From Rhodalgimonas zhirmunskyi (GTDB lineage Bacteria > Pseudomonadota > Alphaproteobacteria > Rhodobacterales > Rhodobacteraceae), in the NCBI GenBank assembly GCA_030848925.1, contig JANFFA010000003.1:62001-126000 (forward strand): a stretch of DNA of 64,000 bases, given 5' to 3'. This document shows, piece by piece, positions 46,680 to 55,955 of this stretch (its first letter is position 1; every line of letters starts with the position of its first letter). The notes under the pieces are model-generated. The model saw only the letters and a list, made by a program, of their open reading frames with translations, was not told where the DNA came from and did no database searches. The position numbers were made by a program, and so were the translations under genes.

Positions 46680-47738
46680 CTACAATGCACCACAGACCGG
46701 ACAATCCGCGCGCCGCTTCACCGCGATCTTGCGGCTCTCGCCCCAAAGCCCGTCAAAGATCACCATCTCACCGCGCAGGACATTCCCCGCCCCGTTTTCC
46801 CCGATCCCCGCGATCAGCTTCACCGCTTCCAACGCCATCATCGACCCGATCACGCCGGGCAACGGCCCCACCACCCCCGCTTCGGCGCAGGACGGCGCCA
46901 ATCCCGCCGCCGGGGCCTCGGGAAAGACGCACTCATAGCACGGGCCGCCGCGCGCCGGGTCGAACACCGAAACCTGCCCCTCCCACTGCGCAATCGCGCC
47001 CGAGATCAGGGGCTTTCCCGCCGCCACGCAGGCCCGGTTCAACAAATAGCGCGTCTCGAAATTGTCGGTCCCGTCGATCACCACGTCATACTCACCCACC
47101 AGCGCCGCCGCCGTTTCCGCGTCCAGCCGCCGCTGATAGGGCCGCACTTCGACATAGGGGTTGAGCCAGGTCATCGCCTCTTCGGCCGATTGCACCTTGG
47201 GCATCCCGACCCGGTCCTCCCCGTGGATCACCTGCCGTTGCAGGTTCGAACTGTCGACGAAATCGTCATCCACCACGCCGATCCGGCCCACCCCCGCCGC
47301 CGCAAGGTAAAGCAACACGGGCGAGCCCAGCCCCCCCGCGCCGATCACCAAAACCTTCGCCTGCTTGAGGCGCTTCTGCCCCGCGCCGCCCAACTCGCGC
47401 AGCACGATATGGCGCGCATAGCGCCCGATCTCACCGGGGCGAAACGGCCCGTCCTGCGTCGCGGCGGCGACCTCCGGCTCTTTCGCCCGCGCCCGCAGCC
47501 AGCCCAGCCCCTTGACATAACCCCCGCCCAGCACGGCCACGACCCCAAGGATCACCCACCCCGCAGGCCCATCGCCCAGCGCCTGCCGCAGCCCGTTCCC
47601 TTCAGGCAACACCAGAACAGCCGACAAGGCCGCGGCATAGATCAAGACAATCGCGCCCCAGACCAGCGGCCCCGGCAGGCGAAACGCCCGCCCCAGCCCC
47701 CAGATCATCACCATCAGCCCCAGAACCGCCAGCATCAC
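46680..47738 (-). CDS. moeB: MoeB/ThiF/HesA family adenylyltransferase with N-terminal membrane helices
   Basis: A 352-residue E1-like enzyme. The ATP-binding Rossmann motif is [19 protein letters not shown], followed by [16 protein letters not shown] and the [13 protein letters not shown] segment. Two CxxC zinc pairs (CYEC and CPVC) are present. It should adenylate the C-terminus of a small sulfur carrier (MoaD or ThiS). Unlike E. coli MoeB it begins with three hydrophobic helices (about 1-17, 24-46, 58-75), so it is probably membrane-anchored. Its start overlaps the dut stop as ATGA. Confidence 0.9.
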   Translation of the reverse strand: MMLAVLGLMVMIWGLGRAFRLPGPLVWGAIVLIYAAALSAVLVLPEGNGLRQALGDGPAGWVILGVVAVLGGGYVKGLGWLRARAKEPEVAAATQDGPFRPGEIGRYARHIVLRELGGAGQKRLKQAKVLVIGAGGLGSPVLLYLAAAGVGRIGVVDDDFVDSSNLQRQVIHGEDRVGMPKVQSAEEAMTWLNPYVEVRPYQRRLDAETAAALVGEYDVVIDGTDNFETRYLLNRACVAAGKPLISGAIAQWEGQVSVFDPARGGPCYECVFPEAPAAGLAPSCAEAGVVGPLPGVIGSMMALEAVKLIAGIGENGAGNVLRGEMVIFDGLWGESRKIAVKRRADCPVCGAL

Positions 47739-48190
47739 TCAACCCCGGTCGAGCCGAAACCGCCCGCGCCCCGCGCCGTCTCGCCCAGCGTTTCGACCAC
47801 CTCGAACGCCCCCTGCACCACGGGTGCCACGACCAGTTGCGCAATCCGCTCGCCATGGCGTACCACAAAGGCCTCGGTGCCCGCGTTCATCACGATCACG
47901 CCCAACTCGCCGCGGTAATCCGCATCGATCGTGCCGGGCGCATTGGGCAAGGTGATCCCGTGCTTCAGCGCCAACCCCGACCGGGGCCGCACCTGCACCT
48001 CATAGCCCTCTGGAATCTCCATCCGGAATCCGCACGGCACCAGCGCCCGCGCCCCCGGCTCCAACTCCACGGCCCCACGATTGCGGAAATTCGCCCGCAC
48101 ATCCGCCCCCGCCGCCTGCGCCGTTTCATAGGACGGCAAGGCCACCTCACGATCCGCCCCCTCAACCCAGGCCACGCGAATGCCGATCAT
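47735..48190 (-). CDS. dut: dUTP diphosphatase
   Basis: A 151-residue trimeric dUTPase. Signature motifs are present: [12 protein letters not shown] (motif 2), [16 protein letters not shown] (motif 3), GERIAQLVV (motif 4) and the C-terminal GGFGSTG (motif 5). It hydrolyses dUTP to dUMP. It lies between coaBC and moeB, the common coaBC-dut arrangement. Confidence 0.96.
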   Translation of the reverse strand: MIGIRVAWVEGADREVALPSYETAQAAGADVRANFRNRGAVELEPGARALVPCGFRMEIPEGYEVQVRPRSGLALKHGITLPNAPGTIDADYRGELGVIVMNAGTEAFVVRHGERIAQLVVAPVVQGAFEVVETLGETARGAGGFGSTGVE

Positions 48191-48200
48191 GCGCCGCTCC

Positions 48201-48223
48201 CCTTCATTTTTCCAAAAATACTC
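48201..48223. repeat. Repeat family A, single arm between coaBC and dut
   Basis: CCTTCATTTTTCCAAAAATACTC-like sequence in the 51-bp gap between coaBC and dut. It matches the right arm of the copy at 3632-3655. Confidence 0.6.
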
Positions 48224-48241
48224 GCGCCGCAGGCATCCGTC

Positions 48242-49450
48242 CTAGGCCCCGTGCGCGCCGGTCAACTCCACGGCCACCCGCTCGGCCAAACGTCTGGCCA
48301 CCTCGTCCTTCGACATCCTTGGCCAATCCTCCACCCCCGCATCGGTGATCAGGTGCACGGCATTTTCACTGCCCCCCATGATCCCGGTTTCGGGGCGCAC
48401 ATCATTGGCCACGATCCAGTCACAGCCCTTGCGCTTGCGCTTGGCCTCGGCGTGGCTCACAACGTCGTCGGTCTCGGCGGCAAACCCGACGACAAGCCCG
48501 GGCCGCCCCGTCTGCATCTGGCTCACCGTGGCCAGAATATCGGGGTTCTCGGCGAATTCCAGAACGGGCAGCTTGCCCCCAACTTTCTTGATCTTCGACC
48601 CGCTCGCACTCGCCACACGCCAATCGGCCACGGCGGCGGCGAAAATTCCGGCCTCCACGGGCAGCGCGCCTTCGACAGCGGCCAGCATCTCGGCGGCACT
48701 CTCTACTTCGACGATCTCGGCCCCCTCGGGGCGCGCAGCCTCCGCCGGGCCGGTGACAAACACCACTTCGGCCCCCAGCGCCAGCAGGGCCCGCGCAATT
48801 GCGCTGCCCTGCGCGCCTGATGAACGGTTCGCGATATAGCGCACCGGGTCGATCGGCTCATGCGTCGGCCCGCTTGTCACCAGAATACGCTTGCCCGCCA
48901 GCGGCCCCGCCTTCAGCGCCGCGCCGATCGCCTCGACGATCTCCATCGGCTCGCTCATCCGCCCGGGGCCATATTCGCCGCAAGCCATATCGCCCGCATT
49001 CGGGCCGACAAAGCGCACACCATCGCCCTTCAACGTCGCGATATTGCGCTGCGTGGCGGCGTGCTCGAACATCCGCACATTCATCGCGGGTGCGCACAAA
49101 ACCGGCGTATCGGTCGCCATCAACAGGGTCGAGGCAAGGTCATTCGCCTGCCCTCCCGCCATCTTGGCCAGCAAATCCGCCGTCGCCGGGGCCACCACGA
49201 CCAGATCCGCCACCCGAGAAAGCTGGATATGCCCCATTTCCGCCTCGGAGGTCAGGTCGAACAGGTCCGAATGCACCGTCTCGCCCGCAAGCGCCGCCAC
49301 CGAAAGCGGGGTCACGAATTCCCCCGCCGCGCGGGTCATCACCGGGGTGACAGCGGCACCGCGCTCGCGCAGCCGCCGGATCAGGTCAAGGCACTTATAG
49401 GCCGCAATCCCGCCCCCGATGATCAGAAGTATGCGTTTCCCGTCCAGCAT
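48242..49450 (-). CDS. coaBC: Bifunctional phosphopantothenoylcysteine decarboxylase/phosphopantothenate-cysteine ligase
   Basis: A 402-residue Dfp protein of coenzyme A synthesis. The CoaC flavoprotein half has H74 (EMGHIQLSR), the PAMNVRMFEH substrate motif and a catalytic Cys in MACGEYGPGRM (C157). The CoaB half starts near residue 185 with TSGPTHEPIDPVRYIANRSSG-type binding residues. The ATG at 49450 is preferred to the GTG one codon earlier on ribosome-site spacing. Confidence 0.95.
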   Translation of the reverse strand: MLDGKRILLIIGGGIAAYKCLDLIRRLRERGAAVTPVMTRAAGEFVTPLSVAALAGETVHSDLFDLTSEAEMGHIQLSRVADLVVVAPATADLLAKMAGGQANDLASTLLMATDTPVLCAPAMNVRMFEHAATQRNIATLKGDGVRFVGPNAGDMACGEYGPGRMSEPMEIVEAIGAALKAGPLAGKRILVTSGPTHEPIDPVRYIANRSSGAQGSAIARALLALGAEVVFVTGPAEAARPEGAEIVEVESAAEMLAAVEGALPVEAGIFAAAVADWRVASASGSKIKKVGGKLPVLEFAENPDILATVSQMQTGRPGLVVGFAAETDDVVSHAEAKRKRKGCDWIVANDVRPETGIMGGSENAVHLITDAGVEDWPRMSKDEVARRLAERVAVELTGAHGA

Positions 49451-49538
49451 CACGCCCCCCTTCAGGCCAATCCGCGCCCACTGTTACGCGCCGGGCCATT
49501 CAAAAACAATGGCCGCGCGCGCCCGGTTTACGCCCGGT

Positions 49539-50378
49539 TCAGCCCTTATCAAAGGCGGCACAAGGGTCTTCCCTCTCGGCCGCGGGCACCTCGATCACGG
49601 CATCGAACCGCCCCTCAGGCCCGCCCGGCTCGCCCACGCCCAGCGTGAATATCACCGCTTCGGGCAGTGCGCGCGCCACATAGACCGGCGCGCCCCAATC
49701 GCGCCGCGCATGGCCGTTGCCGGTGATCACCGCCACCGGCCCGCCGGTGTCCTGCAACGCCTGCGCCACGGCCCGCGCCAGCGCCGCATCGCGATAGCGC
49801 TGGATATCCACCATCACCGGCAGCATCTCTTCCGGCAGGGCATTGCAATGCGCCTCCATCTGGAAGGTTTCGCGCGCCGCCTGCTCTTGCGCGCCCAACG
49901 GCTGATCCAGTCCATAGCGCACCGCCTCGGTCCCAAAGGCCGCCGCGATCCCGGTCTGCATCACCCCGCGCGCCGCCTCGCGCGGAACCGCCGCGCCATA
50001 GGCCCGCGCCTCGCCCAGCGCGGCAAAAATCGGCGCGTAGATCGTGAAATCGGGCCAGCCCGCTTCTTCCCAGCCCAACACATCGCCCAGCGCCGCCACA
50101 TCACCGCGCGCCTCGGGCGTCAGCCGCGCCGCCTGCTCGGGCGACAGCATCTCGAACACCACCGCCTTGGGCGCAGCCGCACGAAGCGCCGCCGCCTGAG
50201 CCAGATGCGCCTGCGCATTGTCGTGCACCTCGCCAAGGAACGCGACCTCGGCCCCGGCCAACCCTTCGATCACCGCCGGGGGCAGCGTGACTTCGGCCCG
50301 CGCCGCGCCCAACAGCCCCGCCACCAGTCCTGTGGCCGCACTTGCGGTCAGCATCATCGCCTTCGCCCAATTTCGCAT
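49539..50378 (-). CDS. ChaN-like haem-binding/uptake family protein
   Basis: A 279-residue exported protein of the ChaN (DUF399, TIKI-related) family. A signal peptide ends AARA (about 28). The family motif GEVHDN (49-54) carries possible ligands, followed by VFEMLSPEQ and ITGNGHARRDWG near the C-terminus. Campylobacter ChaN binds haem, but the roles of family members are poorly known. AGGAGG lies five bases before the ATG. It is divergent from a histidine phosphatase gene. Confidence 0.82.
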   Translation of the reverse strand: MRNWAKAMMLTASAATGLVAGLLGAARAEVTLPPAVIEGLAGAEVAFLGEVHDNAQAHLAQAAALRAAAPKAVVFEMLSPEQAARLTPEARGDVAALGDVLGWEEAGWPDFTIYAPIFAALGEARAYGAAVPREAARGVMQTGIAAAFGTEAVRYGLDQPLGAQEQAARETFQMEAHCNALPEEMLPVMVDIQRYRDAALARAVAQALQDTGGPVAVITGNGHARRDWGAPVYVARALPEAVIFTLGVGEPGGPEGRFDAVIEVPAAEREDPCAAFDKG

Positions 50379-50495
50379 GCTTTCCTCCTGCGCCAGCGCC
50401 TGTTATCCCGGTTGAGATAATGGACGCAGCATGACCCGACAACCGCAACCCCGAAACTTGGCCAAACTCTCGGCCCGGCCCAAAGGATCGCACCG

Positions 50496-51071
50496 ATGAC
50501 CCGCCGCGCCTTCCTGATCCGTCACGGCCCGACCCATGCGCGCGGCATGGTCGGCTGGTCCGATATCCCGGCCGATCTTTCGGATTCCGCCACGCTCGAC
50601 TGGCTCGACCGCGAATTGCCCGCAGGCGCGCCCATCGTCTCCTCCGATCTGATCCGCGCCCGCGACACCGCCAATGCCATCCCCGGCACGCGCCCACGCC
50701 TGCCCGACGATCCCGGCCTGCGCGAATTGCATTTCGGCGCGTGGGAGCTGAAGACCCGTGACGAGATCGAAGACATCGCCCATTTCAAGGCCTTCTGGCA
50801 AAATCCCGGCGCGCTCTCCACCCCCGGCGGCGAAAGCTGGCACGGCTTCATGACCCGCGTCAGCGACGCAATGACCCGCATCTTTCAGCAGTCAAGCGCG
50901 CCCGACATCGTCATCACCGCGCATTTCGGCGTCATCCTCGGGCTGGTGGCACAGGCGCGCGGACAAGCGCCCGAACAGGTGTTCGGCCAGAAGATCGACA
51001 ATTTCTCGCTGACCGAACTGCACGGAACGCCCGGCAATTGGGCCCCGGTCCGCGTCAATCAGCTTCCGTGA
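50496..51071 (+). CDS. Histidine phosphatase family protein
   Basis: A 191-residue phosphoglycerate-mutase-like phosphatase. The catalytic RHG motif (R9 H10 G11 in FLIRHGPTHARG), the SDLIRARDTA segment, an acid Glu in RELHFGAWELK and the second His in VITAHFGVILG are all present. The substrate is unknown; alpha-ribazole phosphatase and broad acid phosphatases are in the family. No operon partner is clear, although a GST gene follows after 58 bp. Confidence 0.87.
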   Translation: MTRRAFLIRHGPTHARGMVGWSDIPADLSDSATLDWLDRELPAGAPIVSSDLIRARDTANAIPGTRPRLPDDPGLRELHFGAWELKTRDEIEDIAHFKAFWQNPGALSTPGGESWHGFMTRVSDAMTRIFQQSSAPDIVITAHFGVILGLVAQARGQAPEQVFGQKIDNFSLTELHGTPGNWAPVRVNQLP

Positions 51072-51129
51072 TGCCCGGCGCATCATTTCCTCATTTGGTG
51101 CCAGCGGTCCACCGCGCTAACCTCAGGCC

Positions 51130-51813
51130 ATGACATATGATCTTTATATCGGGGACCGGACGTTTTCGTCGTGGTCCCTGCGTGGCTGGCTCATGCTCGA
51201 GAAATTCAGCATCCCCTACCGCGCCCACATGGTCGGCCTTTACGACGGCACGATGGCACAGGATCTGGCCGATCTGGCCCCGGCGCGGCTGGTGCCGGTG
51301 ATGCGTTGCCCCGACGGCGTTGTGATCGGCGAAACCATGGCCATGGCCGAAGAACTGGCCCAGCGCCACCCCGACGCAGGTCTCTGGCCCGCCGACCCGG
51401 CGGCGCGCGGGCTGGCGCGCTGGATCACCGCCGAAATGCACGCGGGCTTTGCCGCGCTGCGCGGTGCCTGCCCGATGCAGCTTTTGCATGTCTACGAGGG
51501 CTTCACCCCCACCGCCGCCGTGATCGAGGATCTCGCCCGGCTGGAACAACTCTGGACCCTCGCCCGCAACCGTTATGGCCGCGGCGGACCGTGGCTGTTC
51601 GGGGCCTATTCGCTGGCCGATGCCTTCTATGCACCCGTGGCGGCCCGGATCGCCGGGTATGGCCTCGATGTCGGCGCTCTCGCGCAGGCCTATGTCGAAA
51701 CCACGCTCTCCGATCCGGCCTTCAAGGCATGGCGCGCCGAGGGCTTGAAGAGAAGCTACGATCCCGTGCCCTATGCGATGGACCTGCCAACGGCGCCCTG
51801 GCCCTTTGATTGA
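51130..51813 (+). CDS. Glutathione S-transferase family protein
   Basis: A 227-residue GST. The N-terminal thioredoxin-like domain starts YDLYIGDRTFSSWSLRGWL; FSSWS contains the likely catalytic Ser. GETMAMAEEL binds the gamma-glutamyl group. The helical domain has FGAYSLADAFYAPVAARI. The Ser-Ser-Trp-Ser start resembles maleylacetoacetate-isomerase/zeta-like GSTs. The substrate is not determined. Confidence 0.87.
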   Translation: MTYDLYIGDRTFSSWSLRGWLMLEKFSIPYRAHMVGLYDGTMAQDLADLAPARLVPVMRCPDGVVIGETMAMAEELAQRHPDAGLWPADPAARGLARWITAEMHAGFAALRGACPMQLLHVYEGFTPTAAVIEDLARLEQLWTLARNRYGRGGPWLFGAYSLADAFYAPVAARIAGYGLDVGALAQAYVETTLSDPAFKAWRAEGLKRSYDPVPYAMDLPTAPWPFD

Positions 51814-51821
51814 AGGGCGCT

Positions 51822-51886
51822 GAGGGGGCGCTGCCCCCTCGCCCTTCGGGCTCACCCCCGGGGTATTTTCGGCCAAGAAAGAACAG
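51822..51886. repeat. Repeat family B, copy 1
   Basis: GAGGGGGC (51822-51829) pairs with GCCCCCTC (51833-51840), followed by GCCCTTCGGGC and CACCCCCGGGGTATTTTC-type sequence. The same order of elements occurs at 61011-61068. It lies between the GST and comM genes and can act as a terminator. Confidence 0.65.
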
Positions 51887-51958
51887 GGCCGCGTTAACCA
51901 CTCTTAAACCATCCCCGCGCTAACGATTAACCATTCGGCAACGCGCGGGGATGCGACA

Positions 51959-53473
51959 ATGGTGGCAAGGGCCTACACGGTGGCCTTCGAAGGGGTCGAG
52001 GCGCGCACCGTCGAGGTGCAATGCGCGGTCACCCCCGGCCTGCCCTCCTTTGCCATCGTCGGCTTGCCCGACAAGGCGGTGAGTGAGGCGCGCGACCGGG
52101 TGCGCACGGCGCTTTCGGCGCTGTCCATCGCGCTGCCGTCGAAGCGGATCACGGTCAACCTTTCGCCCGCCGACATGCCGAAAGAGGGCTCGCATTACGA
52201 CCTGCCCATCGCGCTGGCCCTTCTGGCCGCGCTCGGCATCATCCCGCCCGACGCCACGGAAGGCGCCTGTGCCTTGGGGGAGTTGTCGCTCGACGGCGCG
52301 CTCATGCCGGTGATCGGCGCGCTGCCTGCGGCGATGGAGGCGGCCAATCATGAGCGCGCCCTGCTCTGCCCCGCCCCCTCGGGGCCCGAGGCGGCCTGGG
52401 TCGAGGCGGCGCAGGTGCTTGGCGCGCGCACCCTCTCTGACGTGGTGCGCCATTTCACCGGCCAATCCCCCCTCACCCCGGCCAGCCCCGGCGAAGTCAA
52501 ACAACCCGCGACCGCGCGCGACATGGCCGATGTTAAGGGGCAGGAACGCGCCAAGCGCGCGCTCGAAATCGCCGCCGCCGGACGGCATCACCTGTTGATG
52601 GTAGGCCCGCCCGGGTCGGGCAAATCCATGCTCGCCGCGCGCCTGCCTACGATCTTGCCGCCCTTGTCCCCGATAGAGGCGCTGGAAACCTCGATGATCC
52701 AGTCTCTGGCCGGGTTGCTGACCGATGGCGGCATTTCGCGCACCCGTCCGTTTCGGGAGCCGCATCACACCGCCTCGATGGCGGCGATCATCGGCGGCGG
52801 GCGCGGCGCGAAGCCCGGCGAGGTGTCCCTCGCGCATAACGGCGTCTTGTTCATGGACGAATTCCCCGAGTTTCCCCGCACCGTCCTTGAAACCCTGCGC
52901 CAACCGATCGAAACCGGCGATGTCGTCGTCAGCCGCGCCAATGCCCATGTGCGCTATCCTTGCCGGTTCATGCTGGTGGCGGCGGCCAATCCCTGCAAAT
53001 GCGGCCACCTCACCGATCCGAACCGGGCCTGTTCACGCGCGCCCAACTGTGGTGAGGACTACATGAGGCGCATTTCCGGCCCGCTGATGGACCGGTTCGA
53101 TCTGCGCATCGAAGTGCCGCCCGTCGCTTACACCGACCTCGACCTACCCGCTTGCGGCGAAAGCTCGGCCACCATCGCCGCGCGGGTCGAGGCGGCCCGC
53201 GCAGTTCAGGCGGCGCGTTTCGAGGGGATCGACGGCATGCGCCTCAACGCCGATGCCGAAGGCGCAACCCTTGATGAGATCGCCACACCGGATGCCGAGG
53301 GCCGCGCCCTGATCTCGCGGGTCGCCGAACGCATAGGCCTTTCGGCGCGCGGTTATCACCGGGTTCTGCGGCTGGCGCGCACCATTGCCGATCTTGACGG
53401 CTCGGACGACGTGCGCAAACCGCACGTGGCCGAAGCGGTCAGCTTTCGGGTGATGACCTTGAAAGAGAACTGA
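51959..53473 (+). CDS. YifB/ComM family Mg-chelatase-like AAA+ ATPase
   Basis: A 504-residue protein with an N-terminal Lon-S5-like domain (1-170, FAIVGLPDKAVSEARDRVR), an AAA+ Mg-chelatase-like core (Walker A GPPGSGKS near 217, Walker B LFMDEFPEF) and a C-terminal domain with conserved CxCG cysteines (NPCKCGH). ComM homologues are hexameric branch-migration helicases aiding natural transformation. The ATG at 51959 follows a short spacer. The last 35 bases overlap the convergent esterase gene. Confidence 0.92.
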   Translation: MVARAYTVAFEGVEARTVEVQCAVTPGLPSFAIVGLPDKAVSEARDRVRTALSALSIALPSKRITVNLSPADMPKEGSHYDLPIALALLAALGIIPPDATEGACALGELSLDGALMPVIGALPAAMEAANHERALLCPAPSGPEAAWVEAAQVLGARTLSDVVRHFTGQSPLTPASPGEVKQPATARDMADVKGQERAKRALEIAAAGRHHLLMVGPPGSGKSMLAARLPTILPPLSPIEALETSMIQSLAGLLTDGGISRTRPFREPHHTASMAAIIGGGRGAKPGEVSLAHNGVLFMDEFPEFPRTVLETLRQPIETGDVVVSRANAHVRYPCRFMLVAAANPCKCGHLTDPNRACSRAPNCGEDYMRRISGPLMDRFDLRIEVPPVAYTDLDLPACGESSATIAARVEAARAVQAARFEGIDGMRLNADAEGATLDEIATPDAEGRALISRVAERIGLSARGYHRVLRLARTIADLDGSDDVRKPHVAEAVSFRVMTLKEN

Positions 53474-54356
53474 TCCAGCGCGCCACTTCACGCAGAGTCT
53501 CGCGCCCCTCGGGCAGGGTGGTCTGAAACATCGGCCAGACATGCGGCAGGCCCGGCGCGATCACCTCTTGCACCTGCACGCCCTCCTCGCGCAGATGCGC
53601 GGCCATCCGCCGGGTATCATCAAGCAGGATTTCGGTCGTTCCGGCGCAAATCCAGACCGGCGGCGCGCCCTTGAAGGCGGCGAACAAGGGCGAAGCGCGC
53701 GGATCTCGCGGATCCGCTCCTGCAAGGTAATGCTGTTCCATATCACGCGCCCGCGCGGCCGGGAGCATCACGTCAGCCTGCGCATTGGCGCTGAAAGACG
53801 GGCCGGAAAACGTCACATCGGTCAGTGGCGAAAAGGCGAACACCCCCGCGGGCCGCGGCAACTCCAGACGCAGGATTTCCCCCAGAAGGGCCAGCGCAAG
53901 CCCGCCACCAGCGCTGTCGCCGCCGATCACGATGCGGGCCGCGCCATGGCTGTCGCTCAGCGCGCGATAACAGGCCAGCGCATCTTCAACGGCGCCGGGA
54001 AACGCATGCTCGGGCGCTTTGCGATAGTCTGGCAAAATGGCCGCGCGCCCGGTCAGCCCGGAAAGCTGCGCCATCATCGCGCGGTGGGTGCGCGGCGAGC
54101 CCATGACATAACCGCCTCCGTGGAAATAGAGGATCACGCCCGCGCCGTCGCCCGTAACTCCGGCACCACGCGCGTCCAACGCAGGCACCCCGCCCAGCGA
54201 CAACTCCTTGAACCGCGCCCCGCGCGGGGGCCGGAAAAACAGCCGCGCCTTCAATTCGAATGATCGGCGCAGCTTCGCTGGGTCCGGCTCCCGCGCCAGA
54301 TGCCGCTTTTCGAACGCTCTGAGAAAGACGTTGAGCAGGCGCAGGCGCAAAGTCAT
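53439..54356 (-). CDS. Alpha/beta hydrolase, hormone-sensitive-lipase family
   Basis: A 305-residue HSL-type esterase. The HGGGYVMGS oxyanion motif (79-87) and GGDSAGGG nucleophile elbow (S148) are intact, with an Asp/His pair later (AGTTEI region and APGLPHVW). It hydrolyses short acyl esters. The start MTLRLRLLN at 54356 is seven bases downstream of the gshB stop; the longer frame would overlap gshB. It ends the rsmI-yraN-gshB run. Confidence 0.88.
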   Translation of the reverse strand: MTLRLRLLNVFLRAFEKRHLAREPDPAKLRRSFELKARLFFRPPRGARFKELSLGGVPALDARGAGVTGDGAGVILYFHGGGYVMGSPRTHRAMMAQLSGLTGRAAILPDYRKAPEHAFPGAVEDALACYRALSDSHGAARIVIGGDSAGGGLALALLGEILRLELPRPAGVFAFSPLTDVTFSGPSFSANAQADVMLPAARARDMEQHYLAGADPRDPRASPLFAAFKGAPPVWICAGTTEILLDDTRRMAAHLREEGVQVQEVIAPGLPHVWPMFQTTLPEGRETLREVARWISSLSRSSPES

Positions 54357-54363
54357 CCCCGCG

Positions 54364-55299
54364 TTATCCGCGCTTCGCTTCGATCGCGCCCCAGATCTTG
54401 GCCGCGACGTTGATCCCGTCAAACCGCTCAAGCTCTTGGATGCCGGTGGGCGAGGTGACGTTGATCTCGGTCAGGTATTGGCCAATCACATCGATGCCGA
54501 CGAAGACCTGCCCCTTTTCCTTGAGAAGAGGGCCGATCCGCTCGCAAATTTCGAGGTCACGCGCGCTCAGTCCGATCTTCTCGGGGCGTCCGCCGACATG
54601 CATGTTCGAGCGTGTCTCGCCCTCGGCCGGTACCCGGTTGATCGCACCGACAGGTTCACCATCGACAAGGATCACCCGCTTGTCGCCACCCGCCACATCG
54701 GGCAGGAATTTCTGAACGATCAATGGCTCGCGGCTGAACCCGGTGAACAACTCGTGCAGGCTCGAAAGGTTTCGGTCGCTTTCGGTCAGCCGGAACACCC
54801 CGGCGCCCCCGTTTCCGTAAAGCGGCTTGAGGATCACATCGCCATGCTTGTCCTTGAAGGCGCGGATGGTATCGAGATCGCGCGCGATTGTGGTCGGCGG
54901 GGTCAGGTCGGGGAAATCCAGCACCAACAGCTTCTCAGGGTAATTGCGCACCCAGAACGCATCATTCACCACCAAGGTGCCGGGCTGCACCCGCTGCAAC
55001 AGGTGCGTCGTGGTGATATAGAACATATCGAACGGCGGATCCTGCCTGAGCCAGACCACGTCGAACTCCGCGAGATCAACCTCCGTCCGCTCCCCCAGAC
55101 GAAAGTGATCGCCCTGCACCCGCTGCACCTCAAGCGGCCAGCCGCGTGCCGTGACGCGGCCCTCCTGATAGGCGAGATGCTCGGGCGTGTAATAGAAAAG
55201 CTCATGCCCCCGCGCCTGCGCTTCGAGCGCAATACGAAAGGTGCTGTCGGCGTTGATGTCGATCGGGCCGATCGGGTCCATCTGAAAGGCGATTTTCAT
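54364..55299 (-). CDS. gshB: Glutathione synthetase
   Basis: A 311-residue ATP-grasp enzyme joining gamma-glutamylcysteine and glycine. Visible segments are [39 protein letters not shown], the ATP-binding [14 protein letters not shown] and the C-terminal [11 protein letters not shown]. Length is normal. It follows the yraN gene by 78 bp in the minus-strand run. Confidence 0.95.
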   Translation of the reverse strand: MKIAFQMDPIGPIDINADSTFRIALEAQARGHELFYYTPEHLAYQEGRVTARGWPLEVQRVQGDHFRLGERTEVDLAEFDVVWLRQDPPFDMFYITTTHLLQRVQPGTLVVNDAFWVRNYPEKLLVLDFPDLTPPTTIARDLDTIRAFKDKHGDVILKPLYGNGGAGVFRLTESDRNLSSLHELFTGFSREPLIVQKFLPDVAGGDKRVILVDGEPVGAINRVPAEGETRSNMHVGGRPEKIGLSARDLEICERIGPLLKEKGQVFVGIDVIGQYLTEINVTSPTGIQELERFDGINVAAKIWGAIEAKRG

Positions 55300-55377
55300 G
55301 TCGGCGCATTCCCACGCTAAAAAGGTCTGCCTCCTACATGGCCCATGCGTCGGCCCTCTGCAATCGCCTGTCCCCGT

Positions 55378-55797
55378 TCAAAAGCCGCCGAAGGCGTTTT
55401 CAAGGACCTTTACCGCGCCCTGTCCATCCACCAACGCCACATCGAAACGCGCCTCGGTCAGTTGCCCCATCGGCTCTCGCGCGAGGTACTCTTCGGCAGC
55501 GCCGTAGATCCGCCGCATCTGCCTCTCCGAAAGCGACTCTGCCGCCGCGTCGAAGGTTCTGCTTTGCTTCACTTCAATGAACACCAGCGCGGCGCCATCG
55601 CGCATGATCAAATCAATTTCACCCCGGCTGCCCCGATACCGTTCCTGATCCAGCTTCAAACCGCGCTGCTCATAATCGCGCGCCACACGCGCTTCGGCGG
55701 CCTGCCCTGAAAGATAGGCGCGCTTGCCCCGCCTGCGCCGCGCATCCGCAACCGGCGTGGCCGCCAGAAACGTCTTGGACAAAGGAAATGCAGTCAT
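55378..55797 (-). CDS. YraN family (UPF0102) putative endonuclease
   Basis: A 139-residue Holliday-junction-resolvase-like protein. The nuclease core has GEIDLIMRDGAALVFIEVKQS-type residues (E, D, E-x-K). The family role is poorly defined; it is nearly always next to rsmI, as here. The ATG at 55797 has AGAGG about ten bases upstream. A TTG three codons earlier is less likely. Confidence 0.86.
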   Translation of the reverse strand: MTAFPLSKTFLAATPVADARRRRGKRAYLSGQAAEARVARDYEQRGLKLDQERYRGSRGEIDLIMRDGAALVFIEVKQSRTFDAAAESLSERQMRRIYGAAEEYLAREPMGQLTEARFDVALVDGQGAVKVLENAFGGF

Positions 55798-55800
55798 CGC

Positions 55801-55850
55801 GTTCAACCTCTAAACGTTCAACCTCTCAGCGCTCAGCCTCTAAGCGTTCA
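55801..55850. repeat. 15-bp degenerate tandem repeat between rsmI and yraN
   Basis: Units GTTCAACCTCTAAAC, GTTCAACCTCTCAGC, GCTCAGCCTCTAAGC and a partial GTTCAGCCCC start at 55801, 55816, 55831 and 55846. The array covers the ribosome-binding region of yraN. Confidence 0.7.
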
Positions 55851-55955
55851 GCCCCAATTTCCAACCGCGCCGGGCAGTGGCGCGACAATCGAAGACGCGA
55901 TGATCGGTCATTCTCCCAACCGCCCTACGTCCTCCCAAGCGCCCTACGCCCGCCG

